Assembly (NCBI GenBank): GCA_029262115.1
Contig: JAJCZZ010000079.1
Coordinates: 1-64,000, forward strand
Length of the DNA: 64,000 nucleotides
Direction of reading: 5' to 3'
From: Gemmatimonadota bacterium
Lineage (GTDB): Bacteria; Gemmatimonadota; Gemmatimonadetes; Longimicrobiales; Gaopeijiaceae
The first letter of the stretch is position 1. Each line of letters opens with the position of its first letter. The translations under genes and the position numbers were made by a program. Under the pieces are notes generated by a model. It was given only the letters and a program-made list of their open reading frames with translations. It had not been told where the DNA came from and made no database searches. Of this stretch, positions 50,459-59,883 are shown piece by piece.

Positions 50459-51228
50459 GTCCTCGCAAGGTGCGCCATCTCACCATGATGGTGATGTCCG
50501 ACGACGGACGAGATCAGAGGTCGTACCGAGTCCGGGTGGCGACGCTCAGGTTGGCCGCCGCAGGCGTCTTGCTCCTCGCCCTCGTGTTCGTCGCTATGGC
50601 GTCGTCGTGGTGGTTTGTGGCAGCGCGGGCGCAACAGGCGGGGGAACTTGAGCAGCAAGTGGCGCGACTGGAGGCCGAGCGTGGCCAGATCGCCACCCTC
50701 GTGCAGCGGCTGGAGGAAGTGGAGGGCGCCTATAACCAGCTTCGGTCTTTGTTCGGTTCCTCTCGAACCGATGCCTCTTCCAGCGTATGGCTACCGCCTC
50801 CGACCGCGACCCGCACGGGCACTTCTCGCTCCCGCGGCGTCACCGCTGCCCCGCCAGACAGCTGGCCCCTGACGGAACGGGGATTTGTGACCCAGCAACT
50901 GGGGAGTACCGGGGACGCGCCCCATCCAGGGTTGGATATCGCCGTTCCCACTGACTCCTACGTTCGCGCGGCGGGTCCCGGGACCGTTGTGGACGCCGGC
51001 GACGATCGGGTTTATGGTCGCTTCGTCGTGATCGATCACGGCGACGGGTATTCCACATTGTACGGGCATGCCTCGTTGCGCTTGGTGGAGCGAGGACAGC
51101 AGGTGCGCCGCAACGAGGTGATCGCCCTCTCGGGATCCACGGGCCAATCGACCGCCCCCCACCTACATTTCGAGATTCTCCTGAACGGTGAGGCGGTAGA
51201 TCCCCTCACCCTCGTGACCCAGCCTTAG
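50455..51228 (+). CDS. M23 family (LytM) peptidoglycan endopeptidase
   Basis: The 257-residue inner-membrane protein has a short cytoplasmic N-terminus, one TM helix (LAAAGVLLLALVFVAMASSW), a periplasmic coiled coil (about 60-100; GELEQQVARLEAERGQIATL) and an M23 peptidase domain. Zinc ligands are visible: His and Asp in HPGLDIAVP, and HLHFEI with the second-shell motif YGHASL. It should cut peptide cross-links in peptidoglycan. It overlaps parB by 4 nt and is followed 27 nt later by a bactofilin. The M23-bactofilin pairing is known from cell-shape systems, where bactofilin positions the hydrolase. Confidence 0.92.
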   Translation: MSPRKVRHLTMMVMSDDGRDQRSYRVRVATLRLAAAGVLLLALVFVAMASSWWFVAARAQQAGELEQQVARLEAERGQIATLVQRLEEVEGAYNQLRSLFGSSRTDASSSVWLPPPTATRTGTSRSRGVTAAPPDSWPLTERGFVTQQLGSTGDAPHPGLDIAVPTDSYVRAAGPGTVVDAGDDRVYGRFVVIDHGDGYSTLYGHASLRLVERGQQVRRNEVIALSGSTGQSTAPHLHFEILLNGEAVDPLTLVTQP

Positions 51229-51254
51229 CGCTGGGCCCAGCCGAACGGATCATC

Positions 51255-51668
51255 ATGGCACGAGACCGAGGCTCCAGTGGCGCGGCCCCCGAGACGGTGA
51301 TCTCCATCATCGGCCCCGGAATGAAAGTGATCGGAGATTGCGAGACGGACGGCACGATCCGAGTGGAGGGCTCCGTGGAGGGCTCGATCCGTGCAGGAAA
51401 GGCCGTTGTGATCGGCAAGGACGGCCATGTGAACGGGAGCATCAGCACCCAGGACGCGGTCATATCGGGAAGAGTGGACGGCACCCTGATCGCCGAGTCA
51501 CGGCTCGAGCTCCAGTCCACCTGCCGGATCGAAGGAGAGGTCCGGGCCCGGAGGATGCAACTCGAAGAGGGAGCGATCCTCAACGGTACGGTGCAGATGG
51601 GCGAGGCCTCGATCACCCGTGTCGCCCGCGTGGAAGACACGGCTCCAAAGCTGGCCGCCTCGTCCTGA
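51255..51668 (+). CDS. Bactofilin family cytoskeletal protein
   Basis: The 137-residue protein is a right-handed beta-helix of the bactofilin family (PF04519): repeating short strands with Gly turns, as in GDCETDGTIRVEGSVEGSIR, GKAVVIGKDGHVNGSISTQD and VISGRVDGTLIAESRLELQS, flanked by disordered termini. Bactofilins polymerise without nucleotide and scaffold cell-wall enzymes. Its position after an M23 peptidase and parAB suggests a shape or polar-organising role; in myxobacteria bactofilins also hold the ParB-parS complex, so a link to segregation is possible here. Confidence 0.93.
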   Translation: MARDRGSSGAAPETVISIIGPGMKVIGDCETDGTIRVEGSVEGSIRAGKAVVIGKDGHVNGSISTQDAVISGRVDGTLIAESRLELQSTCRIEGEVRARRMQLEEGAILNGTVQMGEASITRVARVEDTAPKLAASS

Positions 51669-51854
51669 CGACGTTATCCCCAGGGGCGCATTCGGTGACG
51701 CGTCCGGCTGCTTCCTCCTGTGGAAACCACCTCGAAGCGCTTGATATGAACGTGGTGACCGAGTTATCAACATCGGTGTTCCCAGCGCGCTAGGAGCGGG
51801 CATTTCCACATTGTCCACATTTTCTCAACACGGCCGTAAACTCGCGGGGTGTTC
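51669..51854. other. DnaA-box cluster, candidate replication origin
   Basis: This 186-bp gap is richer in A+T than its surroundings and has five sites within one mismatch of TTWTNCACA in 146 bp. They are TTATCCCCA (51674-51682), TGTGGAAAC on the complement (51719-51727), TTATCAACA (51764-51772), ATTTCCACA (51802-51810) and TTGTCCACA (51811-51819), the last two touching. An AT-rich tail with TTTTCTCAACA follows. The density is higher than in either gap flanking dnaA. Proximity to parAB and parS supports an origin; alternatively DnaA regulates a neighbouring gene. Confidence 0.5.
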
Positions 51855-52613
51855 ATGAAATTAGAACCACTCCTCCAATATGTGGATACGTATCTTGGCG
51901 TGAGCGGCCATCCCGACTACAGGACTGCTCTCAACGGCTTGCAGGTCGGGGGCGTGGGGGACGTCGAGCATGTCGTAGCCGCTGTCGACGTCTCCGAAGC
52001 GGCGGTCGAGGAGGCGGTCGAGCGAGGGGCCGACCTGCTCCTCGTGCACCACGGACTCTTCTGGGCCGGGCTGCAGCCCCTGACGGGGCGTCTGCTACGA
52101 AAGGTGCGGGGTCTACTGGACGGCGGCGTCGCCTTGTACGCCGTACATCTGCCTCTCGATTCCCACCCCGAGGTCGGCAACAGCGCACTCCTGGCACGCG
52201 CGCTGGGGCTCGCGATCCGCGGCTCGTTCGCCCCGTACGATGGGGCCGACATCGGGTGGTGGGGAGAGGCGGCTCAGCCTCTGACGCCCGAGGAGTTGCG
52301 GGCGAAGGTGTCAGGGGCGGTGGAGGGCCCGGTCCACGTGGCTCCGGGCGGCCCCGACCGAATCGAGCGCGTGGGTGTGGTCACGGGGGGAGGCGCGTCA
52401 TTCCTCCAGGATGCCGCGGCCATGGGACTGGACGCCCTGGTCACCGGCGAGGCGTCGCATCACCACCATATCGATGCCATGGAGATGGGCCTCCATCTGT
52501 TTCTCGGCGGCCACTATGCCACGGAAACGTTCGGAGTGAAGGCGCTCGCGGCCCACCTCGGTGAACGGTTCGGGCTCACCTGGGAATTCGTGGACCTGCC
52601 GACCGGGTTGTAG
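51855..52613 (+). CDS. Nif3-like dinuclear metal centre protein
   Basis: The 252-residue protein belongs to the Nif3/YbgI family (PF01784), hexameric proteins with a two-metal centre. Motifs are NGLQVGG, ADLLLVHHGLFW (metal-binding His pair), YAVHLPLDSHPEVGN (His/Asp) and GLDALVTGEASHHHHIDAMEMGL with HYATE near the end. GTP cyclohydrolase-like and RNA-ligase-template roles have been proposed; the true function is unsettled. ATG at 51855 has GGGG six bases upstream; GTG at 51849 is the alternative. It follows the candidate origin. Confidence 0.9.
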   Translation: MKLEPLLQYVDTYLGVSGHPDYRTALNGLQVGGVGDVEHVVAAVDVSEAAVEEAVERGADLLLVHHGLFWAGLQPLTGRLLRKVRGLLDGGVALYAVHLPLDSHPEVGNSALLARALGLAIRGSFAPYDGADIGWWGEAAQPLTPEELRAKVSGAVEGPVHVAPGGPDRIERVGVVTGGGASFLQDAAAMGLDALVTGEASHHHHIDAMEMGLHLFLGGHYATETFGVKALAAHLGERFGLTWEFVDLPTGL

Positions 52614-52645
52614 GGGGCGGGCTCGCCGCGGCCGCCCAGCCCCCA

Positions 52646-54298
52646 TCACCGCGCCGTCCCCATCATCGCGTTCCGCGCCGCCTTGAACTCCTGACCATCG
52701 GACCAGTTCGGCCATTCCGTCGAGTTCGCGACGTCCATGACGATCCGGTAGACGAGCTCTCCCTGCTGGATCGCTCCGTCGAAGACGAAGTCCTCCGAGA
52801 ATTCGTCACTGGGCGCGTGGTATCGCTCCGCCGTGTACCGGTCGAGGAGGTCCTGCCCCCATCCCGCGTCCCTCCCGCGGAAGCGACGTCCGTGCTCGAT
52901 GTAGAGCGAGGGGATCCCCGCTTTGGCGAAGGGGAAGTGGTCGCTCCGGAAGAAGAATCCCTTCTCGGGCTCCTGGTCGGGCACGATCTCGAGGCCCAGC
53001 GCGCCGGCGTGGGGTCGCACGTAGGCACCCAACTCCCCCCGTTCCGCACCGTGCACCGTTACGTCGTCCGTTTCGCCCCACAGGTTCGCGCCGTCGACGT
53101 TGACCTCGGCCACCGTGCGCTCCAACGGAACCAGCGGCGACTGGACGTACCACTGTGCGCCCAGCAGTCCTTGTTCTTCGGCCGCGGTCGCGATGAACAG
53201 GAGGGACCGGTCGAGCGCAGTCCCGTCCGCCGCAAGAGCATCGGCCAGGCCGATCAGCAGGGCCGTCCCGGACGCGTTGTCGTACGCACCGTTGTAGATG
53301 CTGTCTCCATCGATGGCCTCACCGACACCGAAGTGGTCGTAGTGTGAGGTGATGGTGATCACCTCGTCCGGACGAGTCGCACCCGGCCTCGTCCCGACCA
53401 CGTTGCGCGTCTCGACCGACCGGGTGGACGCGCGCAGCCGGGCCGAAGCGCTCACCCCTGTTGCGATTGCCTCGAAGTCACGGGACGCGGCCTGCCTCTT
53501 CAACTCCTCGAAATCGAGTCCCGCGAGGTCCAGCAGGCTCCGGGCCGTCTCGAGGCTTACCCAACCATTCATCCCGGCGGGAGCCGGTCCCTCCGGATCC
53601 GGCGGCAACGCGAACTGCTCCCCGGACCACCCGCCCCGCACCACACTCCACGGGTACCCCGCCGGGGCGGTCTCGTGGACGATCAACGTGGCCAGCGCAC
53701 CCTGTCTCGCCGCCTCCTCGTACTTGTACGTCCACCGACCGTAGTACGTCATGGCCGGACCGCCGAACAGGTCGGGCTCGGCAGACGGAGAGGGAGGGTC
53801 GTTGACCAGCACGAGGAGCACCTTGCCGCGAACGTCGATCCCCGCGAAGTCGTTCCAGTCGGCCTCCGGGGCGACGATGCCGTACCCGGCAAAGACGACC
53901 TCCGCCTCGCCGCTCACGGACGTGGCCTGGGGATCCCCGGGATTGAGAACGAAGTCATCGAGGTATGTGGGCGCGACTTCTCCCTCCGGCCCACGGAAGG
54001 TCAGGCGGGCGTCGGAAGCGGTCGTGGACGCGAGCATCGGGACGGTCTGGAAGTGCGAGCCTCCCACCGGTTGAAGACCCGCGGCAGCGAACTGCTCGGC
54101 GATGTACTCCGCCGCCATGTCACCTCCGGGGTGACCGGGCCCTCGACCCATGTACTCGTCGGAGGCGAGTGTCCGCAGGTGTCGTTCGACCACATCGGGT
54201 GAGACGACGCGGACTTCATCCGGCTCGTCAGGGGGGACATCGACATCTCCACACCCGGCGACAACGGCGACGCAGAGGATCACGGCAGGACCACGCAT
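52646..54298 (-). CDS. M28 family aminopeptidase lipoprotein
   Basis: The 550-residue secreted peptidase starts with a lipoprotein signal (lipobox VVAGC at residue 16). It has a PA-domain insert (about 130-280) inside the M28 zinc peptidase fold. Zinc-site landmarks are TSHYDHFG (His/Asp), NGAYDNASGTALLIG (bridging Asp), FIATAAEEQGLLGA (catalytic and metal Glu), VNVDGANLWG (Asp) and YHAPSDEF (His). M28 enzymes of this type release N-terminal amino acids or degrade glutamate-rich peptides. It probably feeds peptide nutrients with the M14 peptidase nearby. No intervening gene; divergent neighbours lie on both sides. Confidence 0.93.
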   Translation of the reverse strand: MRGPAVILCVAVVAGCGDVDVPPDEPDEVRVVSPDVVERHLRTLASDEYMGRGPGHPGGDMAAEYIAEQFAAAGLQPVGGSHFQTVPMLASTTASDARLTFRGPEGEVAPTYLDDFVLNPGDPQATSVSGEAEVVFAGYGIVAPEADWNDFAGIDVRGKVLLVLVNDPPSPSAEPDLFGGPAMTYYGRWTYKYEEAARQGALATLIVHETAPAGYPWSVVRGGWSGEQFALPPDPEGPAPAGMNGWVSLETARSLLDLAGLDFEELKRQAASRDFEAIATGVSASARLRASTRSVETRNVVGTRPGATRPDEVITITSHYDHFGVGEAIDGDSIYNGAYDNASGTALLIGLADALAADGTALDRSLLFIATAAEEQGLLGAQWYVQSPLVPLERTVAEVNVDGANLWGETDDVTVHGAERGELGAYVRPHAGALGLEIVPDQEPEKGFFFRSDHFPFAKAGIPSLYIEHGRRFRGRDAGWGQDLLDRYTAERYHAPSDEFSEDFVFDGAIQQGELVYRIVMDVANSTEWPNWSDGQEFKAARNAMMGTAR

Positions 54299-54417
54299 CG
54301 ACCACCTCCAGCAGGAGAATTCGGTAGAGTCGCTCGACGCCGGTCACCCATCTGTGGCAGACGTCGCACGACCGTACGATACCAACGACTCGACATGACT
54401 TCCACGCCGGAAGCCGG

Positions 54418-56601
54418 TCAGAAAAGGCCATCGAGGTAGAAGAGAAAGGCCCACCCGCGCCCGCCCCTCACCGCTCGGGCGATGTCGGCGCGGATCAGCC
54501 CGTCCAACAACGAGGTCCCGACGCCCACTCCGGCGAAGTCGATTCTCGAGCGGTCGGCTCCCTTCAACCCGGTCCAGGCGGCGTCCGCGAAGACGGTCAG
54601 CCGCGCTCCCGACATCCCCCGACCCAACTCGAGGCGGGCGAGGGCGAAGTCGTTCGCCCGGATCTCGCTGACGTCGAATCCGCGCACGGTCCTGCTGCCA
54701 CCGAGGAAGTAGCCGCGCTGGACGGGGACGAAGCTTTCGCGTCGCGACCATGCCGTGCCGACCCGCACCTCGAGAGCACCAGCCACTCCGGCCGAGAGCG
54801 GCCCGGATGCGGCGAGCGAGGCCCCGAGTCGCTGGTAGGCCGCGTCTCCGAAACCGACCTCGGTATCGACGCTGCCGGAAAGGATCCGTCCCGTCGGATC
54901 GAGGCCGGAGAACCACCGATACCCGCCCCTCACGCCCCCCAGCGTCACCTCGTCCGCCGCCAGGAGTCGGGGCGACTCCGCCTCTCGGAAGGACTGGGTG
55001 ACGTAGAAGTTCGTCCCGACTTCGACCGCTGAGTGACGCTCCCGAAATGCCTCGAGAGTCCACCGGGTGGACGGGCCCGTCCGAAAGGTCCCAACAGCCA
55101 CGCCGTCTCGGCGGAAGAACTGCCCTCGGTTCACCCCGAGCGTCAGGTTCACGATCGAGCTTCCCACCCCGAACGGGTTGTGGAAGTCGTTCATTCCGGT
55201 CAGCTCGCGCAGGTAGCCGGACGTGGTCCAGCCCCTGTTCGTCGAACCGTACGAGAGTCTTGCGCTCAACTCGGGTTCCGAGGGGGATACCGTGCCGATC
55301 CGGGCGCCGGCGGTCACGCGCGCTTGTGATGTGAGGGCCATGGTGGCAACGGCTCCTCCGCTCAGCCCTTCCACCCGGTTGAAGCGTGGGGGCGCCAGAG
55401 AAAGCGCCGGCCGAAACGGGTTGAACGCGGGCAGCAGCGCGCTGAGCTCGCTTCTCAGGTCGTCGATCTCGTCGTCGGAGAACGACGAGACGGACCGACC
55501 CGGCGGGTCGTCCCCAAGGGCGGGGCTCATGAGAAGCGAATCCGTGACGGGAACCACCACCGTCACGTATCGGGGCGATCCATCCGGCGCGTCGACCCGC
55601 TGTTCACGTCGGGTCCAACCGGGTGGGAGCGGCCCCCGCGCGGGGATCTCCGACTCCGCTTCATTCACGCGATACTGGCCGGCGGACCATTCGACCGTGA
55701 GCGGTATTGTCACCAATCGGCCCACCCGAGCTTCTCCCTGAAGGGCAAACCGCCGGGGGAGCCAGAATCGACCTTCGTGAAGCGAGTACTCGACGGTGAT
55801 GTACTCCATCTCGGCCTGGACGGGACCGAGGAAGGGCGGCAGGTTGTCCGCGTCCTCGGGCTCGTCGATGGCCATGTCGAATGGGCGTGCGGGCTTGTAG
55901 GTGGCACGGACGAGCGACGCGGACTCCTGGTGGAACCAGAGAGAGCCGGCCACGAGGTTGAAGTCCGCGCGCCGGGGTTCGACGCGCACCTCGAGGAGCA
56001 CGAGATCACCCTCAGGCAGCGAGATGGTCAGGGTATCGCCCGACGCGTACCGGTAGTGTGCGGCGGCAGTGTCCGCCATCGGGTTCAGCGCCCAATCGCC
56101 CCCGAACATCAAGCGATCCGCGTTGGGCTCGAACGCGAATGCAGGAAGGTCGGCACTCTGCAGCAGGTCCTCGGGCAGGCCGTCGCCGAGCGACGCACCT
56201 GCCTCGCGCCGGGACGGTCGACCTTCGCGGGCATCGCGCGCACGCTCCACGGCGGCCTCCCGCGAGTCCGCGCCGATGAGGGGCACGGCCCGTCGTGCGC
56301 CGATCCACTGGATGGCCCGCTCCCCGTCGCGACTCCACCGGATGCGCGCGACACGCTCCTGGTCGAACAGCCCGCGCTCACGCCGGAAGCCGGGCGACGT
56401 CAGGCCGACGTACATGCGCTCCCGTAGCACGCCTTCGTAGCTGTCGATGCCCTGGATGTCACGCTGGCGGGCGGCCCGCGCCCGGGTCATCAGTGCCCGG
56501 GCAGAAACGTCCCGATAGGTGTCGGAGGGAGGCGTCTGGGTTTGGGCGGAGACCTCGGGCGTCCCCACGCTCAGGAAGAGGGCCAGAACCCCGATAAACA
56601 T
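54418..56601 (-). CDS. Omp85-like outer-membrane beta-barrel protein
   Basis: The roughly 727-residue protein has a signal peptide (MFIGVLALFLSVGTPEVSAQ), an N-terminal soluble part of about 400 residues without clear POTRA repeats, and a C-terminal barrel. The barrel contains GYFLGGSRTVRGFDVSEIRA, reminiscent of the Omp85/surface-antigen GG-x-x-x-x-R-G motif, and ends with FLFYLDGLF (terminal Phe). ATG at 56601 was chosen because it directly starts the signal peptide; the longer frame overlaps the divergent M14 gene. It may export or tether a partner, perhaps one of the peptidases. Family placement rests mainly on the barrel motif. Confidence 0.65.
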   Translation of the reverse strand: MFIGVLALFLSVGTPEVSAQTQTPPSDTYRDVSARALMTRARAARQRDIQGIDSYEGVLRERMYVGLTSPGFRRERGLFDQERVARIRWSRDGERAIQWIGARRAVPLIGADSREAAVERARDAREGRPSRREAGASLGDGLPEDLLQSADLPAFAFEPNADRLMFGGDWALNPMADTAAAHYRYASGDTLTISLPEGDLVLLEVRVEPRRADFNLVAGSLWFHQESASLVRATYKPARPFDMAIDEPEDADNLPPFLGPVQAEMEYITVEYSLHEGRFWLPRRFALQGEARVGRLVTIPLTVEWSAGQYRVNEAESEIPARGPLPPGWTRREQRVDAPDGSPRYVTVVVPVTDSLLMSPALGDDPPGRSVSSFSDDEIDDLRSELSALLPAFNPFRPALSLAPPRFNRVEGLSGGAVATMALTSQARVTAGARIGTVSPSEPELSARLSYGSTNRGWTTSGYLRELTGMNDFHNPFGVGSSIVNLTLGVNRGQFFRRDGVAVGTFRTGPSTRWTLEAFRERHSAVEVGTNFYVTQSFREAESPRLLAADEVTLGGVRGGYRWFSGLDPTGRILSGSVDTEVGFGDAAYQRLGASLAASGPLSAGVAGALEVRVGTAWSRRESFVPVQRGYFLGGSRTVRGFDVSEIRANDFALARLELGRGMSGARLTVFADAAWTGLKGADRSRIDFAGVGVGTSLLDGLIRADIARAVRGGRGWAFLFYLDGLF

Positions 56602-56698
56602 GTGGGAATTCGGGGATCGTCCGCGTTGCCGGTCCGGTATCGCCGCGATACCATCCACACATGCCCTCACGCCGCACGGTCCGATCCAAGGAGATCCG

Positions 56699-58993
56699 AT
56701 GATTCGCCGGGTCATGTCCACTGTTTCCATCCTCGCCGTCACCGCCTCCACGTTGGGAGCCCAGTCGGTACCCACGCCGCGTCAGCACTTCGGTTTCGAT
56801 ATCGGCGAGGATCGGAAGCTCGCCAACTGGGACGCTCTGACGGCGTACTACGAGAAGCTCGCTGAATCGAGCGGCCGGGTCACCGTGGACACCCTCGGGA
56901 CGACCACGATGGGACAGCCCTTCGTAATGCTCACGATCACGAGTCCGGGGAACCACGCCCGGCTCGACGAGCTTCACGATATTCAGATGAAGTTGGCCGA
57001 TCCCCGCACGGTCTCGGGTTCTGCCGAGCTCGAGCGTCTGATCGAGGCCGGCCGCACGATCGTCATGATCACCCACGGAATCCACGCCACCGAGGTGGGA
57101 GGGAGTCAGACGGCCGCGCGGTTGGCTTGGCGCCTCGCGACGTCGAACGACGCCGACATCCGGAAGATCCTGGACGAGGTCGTGCTCCTGCAGATCCCGT
57201 CCCTCAACCCGGACGGCCTCCAGTGGGTCGCGGACTGGTACAACGAGCACGTCGGGACCGAGTTTGAGGCCGCCCCTCTTCCTTGGCTGTATCAGTACTA
57301 CGTGGGGCATGACAACAACCGCGACTGGTACGCTTACACGCAGGACGAGACGATTCTCACGGTCGCGGCCCAGAACGAGTGGCATCCCCAGATCGTTCAT
57401 GACATCCATCAAATGGGTGGCACCGGAGCCCGCATTTTCTTCCCACCGTACATTGATCCGTGGGAGCCGAACATCGACCCGGCTCTCACCACGGCGGTGA
57501 ATCAGTTGGGGATGTATATGGCGGCTGAGGTCACCAGTCAGGGGAAGCCCGGCGTCGTGGTGAACGCACAATACGATGCGTTCACACCGGCACGCGCCTA
57601 CATGCACTACCACGGGGGAGCGCGTATCCTGAGCGAAACGGCTTCGGCGTCTCTGGCTACACCCGTCGACATCACGTGGGATCAGTTGGACTCGCCGAGG
57701 CGCGGCTTTCATTCAGGACAGCCTTCGTGGAACTTCCCCGACCCCTGGGAGGGAGGGGAGTGGGGACTGCCCGACATCGTCGACTACATGGAATCGGGTG
57801 CGCTTGCCTTGCTCAACAACGCCGCTCGCAACCGTCGCTTCTGGCTGGAGAACTTCCACGGCGTCGTCGGCCGGGCGGTCGAGGGTTGGGACAGCTGGCC
57901 GGACGCGTGGATCATTCCCGCGGGCCAGGCGAATACAACCGGCGTGAAGTATGCGATACGCTCGCTCGCCATGGGTGACGTCGAGGTGCACGAGGCGCAG
58001 ACGGCCTTCATCGCGGACGGCATTCGCTTCCCGGCCGGCAGCTTCGTGATTCCCATGAATCAGCCGTGGGCGGGATTCGCGAATTCGCTGCTCGAAGTAC
58101 AGGTGTACCCCGACCTGCGAGCCTATCCGGGCGGTCCGCCTCTCGCTCCCTACGATGTGACCGGCCACACGCTCGGCTATCTGATGGACTTCGAGGCGGT
58201 CGCGGTGGAACGCCTGCCGCAGGTCACGATGGGAGCACCGATCTCGCCGCCTGACTTCGACTTCCGGCTGCCCGCCCACCTGACGGGTCGGAACGCGTCA
58301 CGCGTGGCTGTATACAAGCCGCCGCAGGAGTCGATGGAAGCGGGGTGGACGCGGTGGCTCTTCGACGAGCACGGGCTCACCTACGATACGATCAGGAATG
58401 CCGACGTTCAGCGGGGCGACCTCGCGGACCGGTACGACGTGATCGTCCTTCAGGCCCAGGATATGGGCTCGATCGAGAGCGGCTATCCTCGGGGTCGGGT
58501 GCCGGACATGTATGCGGGTGGCCTGGGTCCGACCGGTCGCGACGCGCTCCGGGACTTCGTGGAGGACGGTGGCAGGGTCGTCGCCATCGAGGAGTCGGTC
58601 GAGTACGTCGTCGATCTCTTCGATCTCGACGTGGAGAACCGAGTGGCCGGTCTGGCCACCACCGACTTCTATGTTCCGGGCTCCATCCTTCGACTCGAGC
58701 TGGAGCCGGGATCCAACGTCACCGAGGGTCTGGACCCCGAGGGGACGGCCTGGTTCTGGCGGAGTAGCATGGCTTTCGATGTCGGCTCCGATATCGAGGT
58801 GGTCGCTCGGTATGGCTCGGGGGATCCCCTCCTGTCCGGTTGGGTGATGGGAGGCGACCGCCTCGCGGGACAGCCGGCCATCGTCGAGGCCTCCGTCGGT
58901 GACGGGTCGGTGGTGATGTTCGGGTTCCAGCCCAATTATCGCTCGCAAACCGTGGCTACCTGGCCGCTTCTCTTCAACGCACTCAGGCGATGA
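56699..58993 (+). CDS. Secreted M14 family zinc carboxypeptidase
   Basis: The 764-residue protein has a signal peptide (MIRRVMSTVSILAVTASTLGAQ). Its M14 catalytic domain (about 30-400) has HGIHATE (His and Glu zinc ligands), LLQIPSLNPDGLQ, NNRDWYAYTQ and IVHDIHQMGGTG (third His ligand). A long C-terminal part (about 500-764) contains a class I glutamine-amidotransferase-like Rossmann domain, as in many bacterial M14 relatives. It would trim peptides C-terminally in the periplasm or outside. AAGGAG lies 6 nt before the ATG. The next gene overlaps by 4 nt. Confidence 0.93.
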   Translation: MIRRVMSTVSILAVTASTLGAQSVPTPRQHFGFDIGEDRKLANWDALTAYYEKLAESSGRVTVDTLGTTTMGQPFVMLTITSPGNHARLDELHDIQMKLADPRTVSGSAELERLIEAGRTIVMITHGIHATEVGGSQTAARLAWRLATSNDADIRKILDEVVLLQIPSLNPDGLQWVADWYNEHVGTEFEAAPLPWLYQYYVGHDNNRDWYAYTQDETILTVAAQNEWHPQIVHDIHQMGGTGARIFFPPYIDPWEPNIDPALTTAVNQLGMYMAAEVTSQGKPGVVVNAQYDAFTPARAYMHYHGGARILSETASASLATPVDITWDQLDSPRRGFHSGQPSWNFPDPWEGGEWGLPDIVDYMESGALALLNNAARNRRFWLENFHGVVGRAVEGWDSWPDAWIIPAGQANTTGVKYAIRSLAMGDVEVHEAQTAFIADGIRFPAGSFVIPMNQPWAGFANSLLEVQVYPDLRAYPGGPPLAPYDVTGHTLGYLMDFEAVAVERLPQVTMGAPISPPDFDFRLPAHLTGRNASRVAVYKPPQESMEAGWTRWLFDEHGLTYDTIRNADVQRGDLADRYDVIVLQAQDMGSIESGYPRGRVPDMYAGGLGPTGRDALRDFVEDGGRVVAIEESVEYVVDLFDLDVENRVAGLATTDFYVPGSILRLELEPGSNVTEGLDPEGTAWFWRSSMAFDVGSDIEVVARYGSGDPLLSGWVMGGDRLAGQPAIVEASVGDGSVVMFGFQPNYRSQTVATWPLLFNALRR

Positions 58994-59883
58994 CCGACGA
59001 GACTACGGGGGCCGTTGAATGCCCCTCCTGCGGCAAGGAAGCGAACGGCAACTTCTGCAGGCACTGTGGCGCCACGCTAGGTGGTCGTTTCTGCAACAAG
59101 TGCGGAACCTCCCTACGTGAAGGTGCGCAGTTCTGTGACCAATGTGGAGCCCCTCGCGCGGGCGGGGCGGGGGCTGTAGCGCCGGTGGTTGCGGGCAGGC
59201 CCGTGCCCGCGCCTCGGAGCGACGCACGGCCCCGCGTCACGGACGCGCAGGGCGGCGGCGGGCCAGCGAGGACCGGGGCCTCGTCACGGCGCCCCCCCGT
59301 GGAGTCGAAGGCCGCGAGTAACTTGCCGTGGTTCCTCGCGGCGGCGAGCCTGTTCGCGCTGATCGTGGTCATCGGCGTGACCATGATCGATCCGGCGGGC
59401 CCGGCTCCCGCGGCGGGGACGCCGGCCAGCCCGGCGGGTGGCGTGGCGCCCGACATCAGTCAGATGACGCCGCGCGAGGCAGCGGACCGTCTGTTCGACC
59501 GCGTGATGCGTACCTTGAGCGCCGGGGATACCGCGGGCGCCATGGCCTTCCAGCCGATGGGAGTCCAGGCATACCAGCGGGCCGAGCCACTCGATCTGGA
59601 CGGGGTCTTCCACATGTCCATGCTCCAGATGCTCGCGGAGCCGGCCGTCGCTCTGGCCTCCGCCGAGCGGATCCTCGAAGTCGAACCGGCACACGTGTTC
59701 GCGCTCGGTATCAAAGCGCAGGCGCACGACAATCTGGGAGATACCGCGGCAGCCCGGGCCACCTACCAAAGACTTCTGGACGGGTACGAGTCAGAGCAAG
59801 GCAACGTGACCTTGTACGACGGCCACCTCGACCTCCTGCCGCGCTTCCGGGCCGACGCGGAGAGTTACCTCGCAGGGGGATGA
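58990..59883 (+). CDS. Zinc-ribbon, single-TM, TPR-like protein
   Basis: The 297-residue protein begins with two or three CxxC zinc ribbons (CPSCGKEANGNFCRHCG, FCNKCG, FCDQCG, residues 12-55). A Pro/Arg/Gly-rich linker, one TM helix (WFLAAASLFALIVVIGVTMI, about 113-132) and a periplasmic helical domain with a TPR-like pair (SAERILEVEPAHVFALGIKA, AHDNLGDTAAARATYQRLLD) follow. The arrangement places the ribbon in the cytoplasm and the TPR outside. Function unknown. It overlaps the M14 gene and the epimerase-like gene by 4 nt each, so all three are translated together. Confidence 0.8.
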   Translation: MTDETTGAVECPSCGKEANGNFCRHCGATLGGRFCNKCGTSLREGAQFCDQCGAPRAGGAGAVAPVVAGRPVPAPRSDARPRVTDAQGGGGPARTGASSRRPPVESKAASNLPWFLAAASLFALIVVIGVTMIDPAGPAPAAGTPASPAGGVAPDISQMTPREAADRLFDRVMRTLSAGDTAGAMAFQPMGVQAYQRAEPLDLDGVFHMSMLQMLAEPAVALASAERILEVEPAHVFALGIKAQAHDNLGDTAAARATYQRLLDGYESEQGNVTLYDGHLDLLPRFRADAESYLAGG

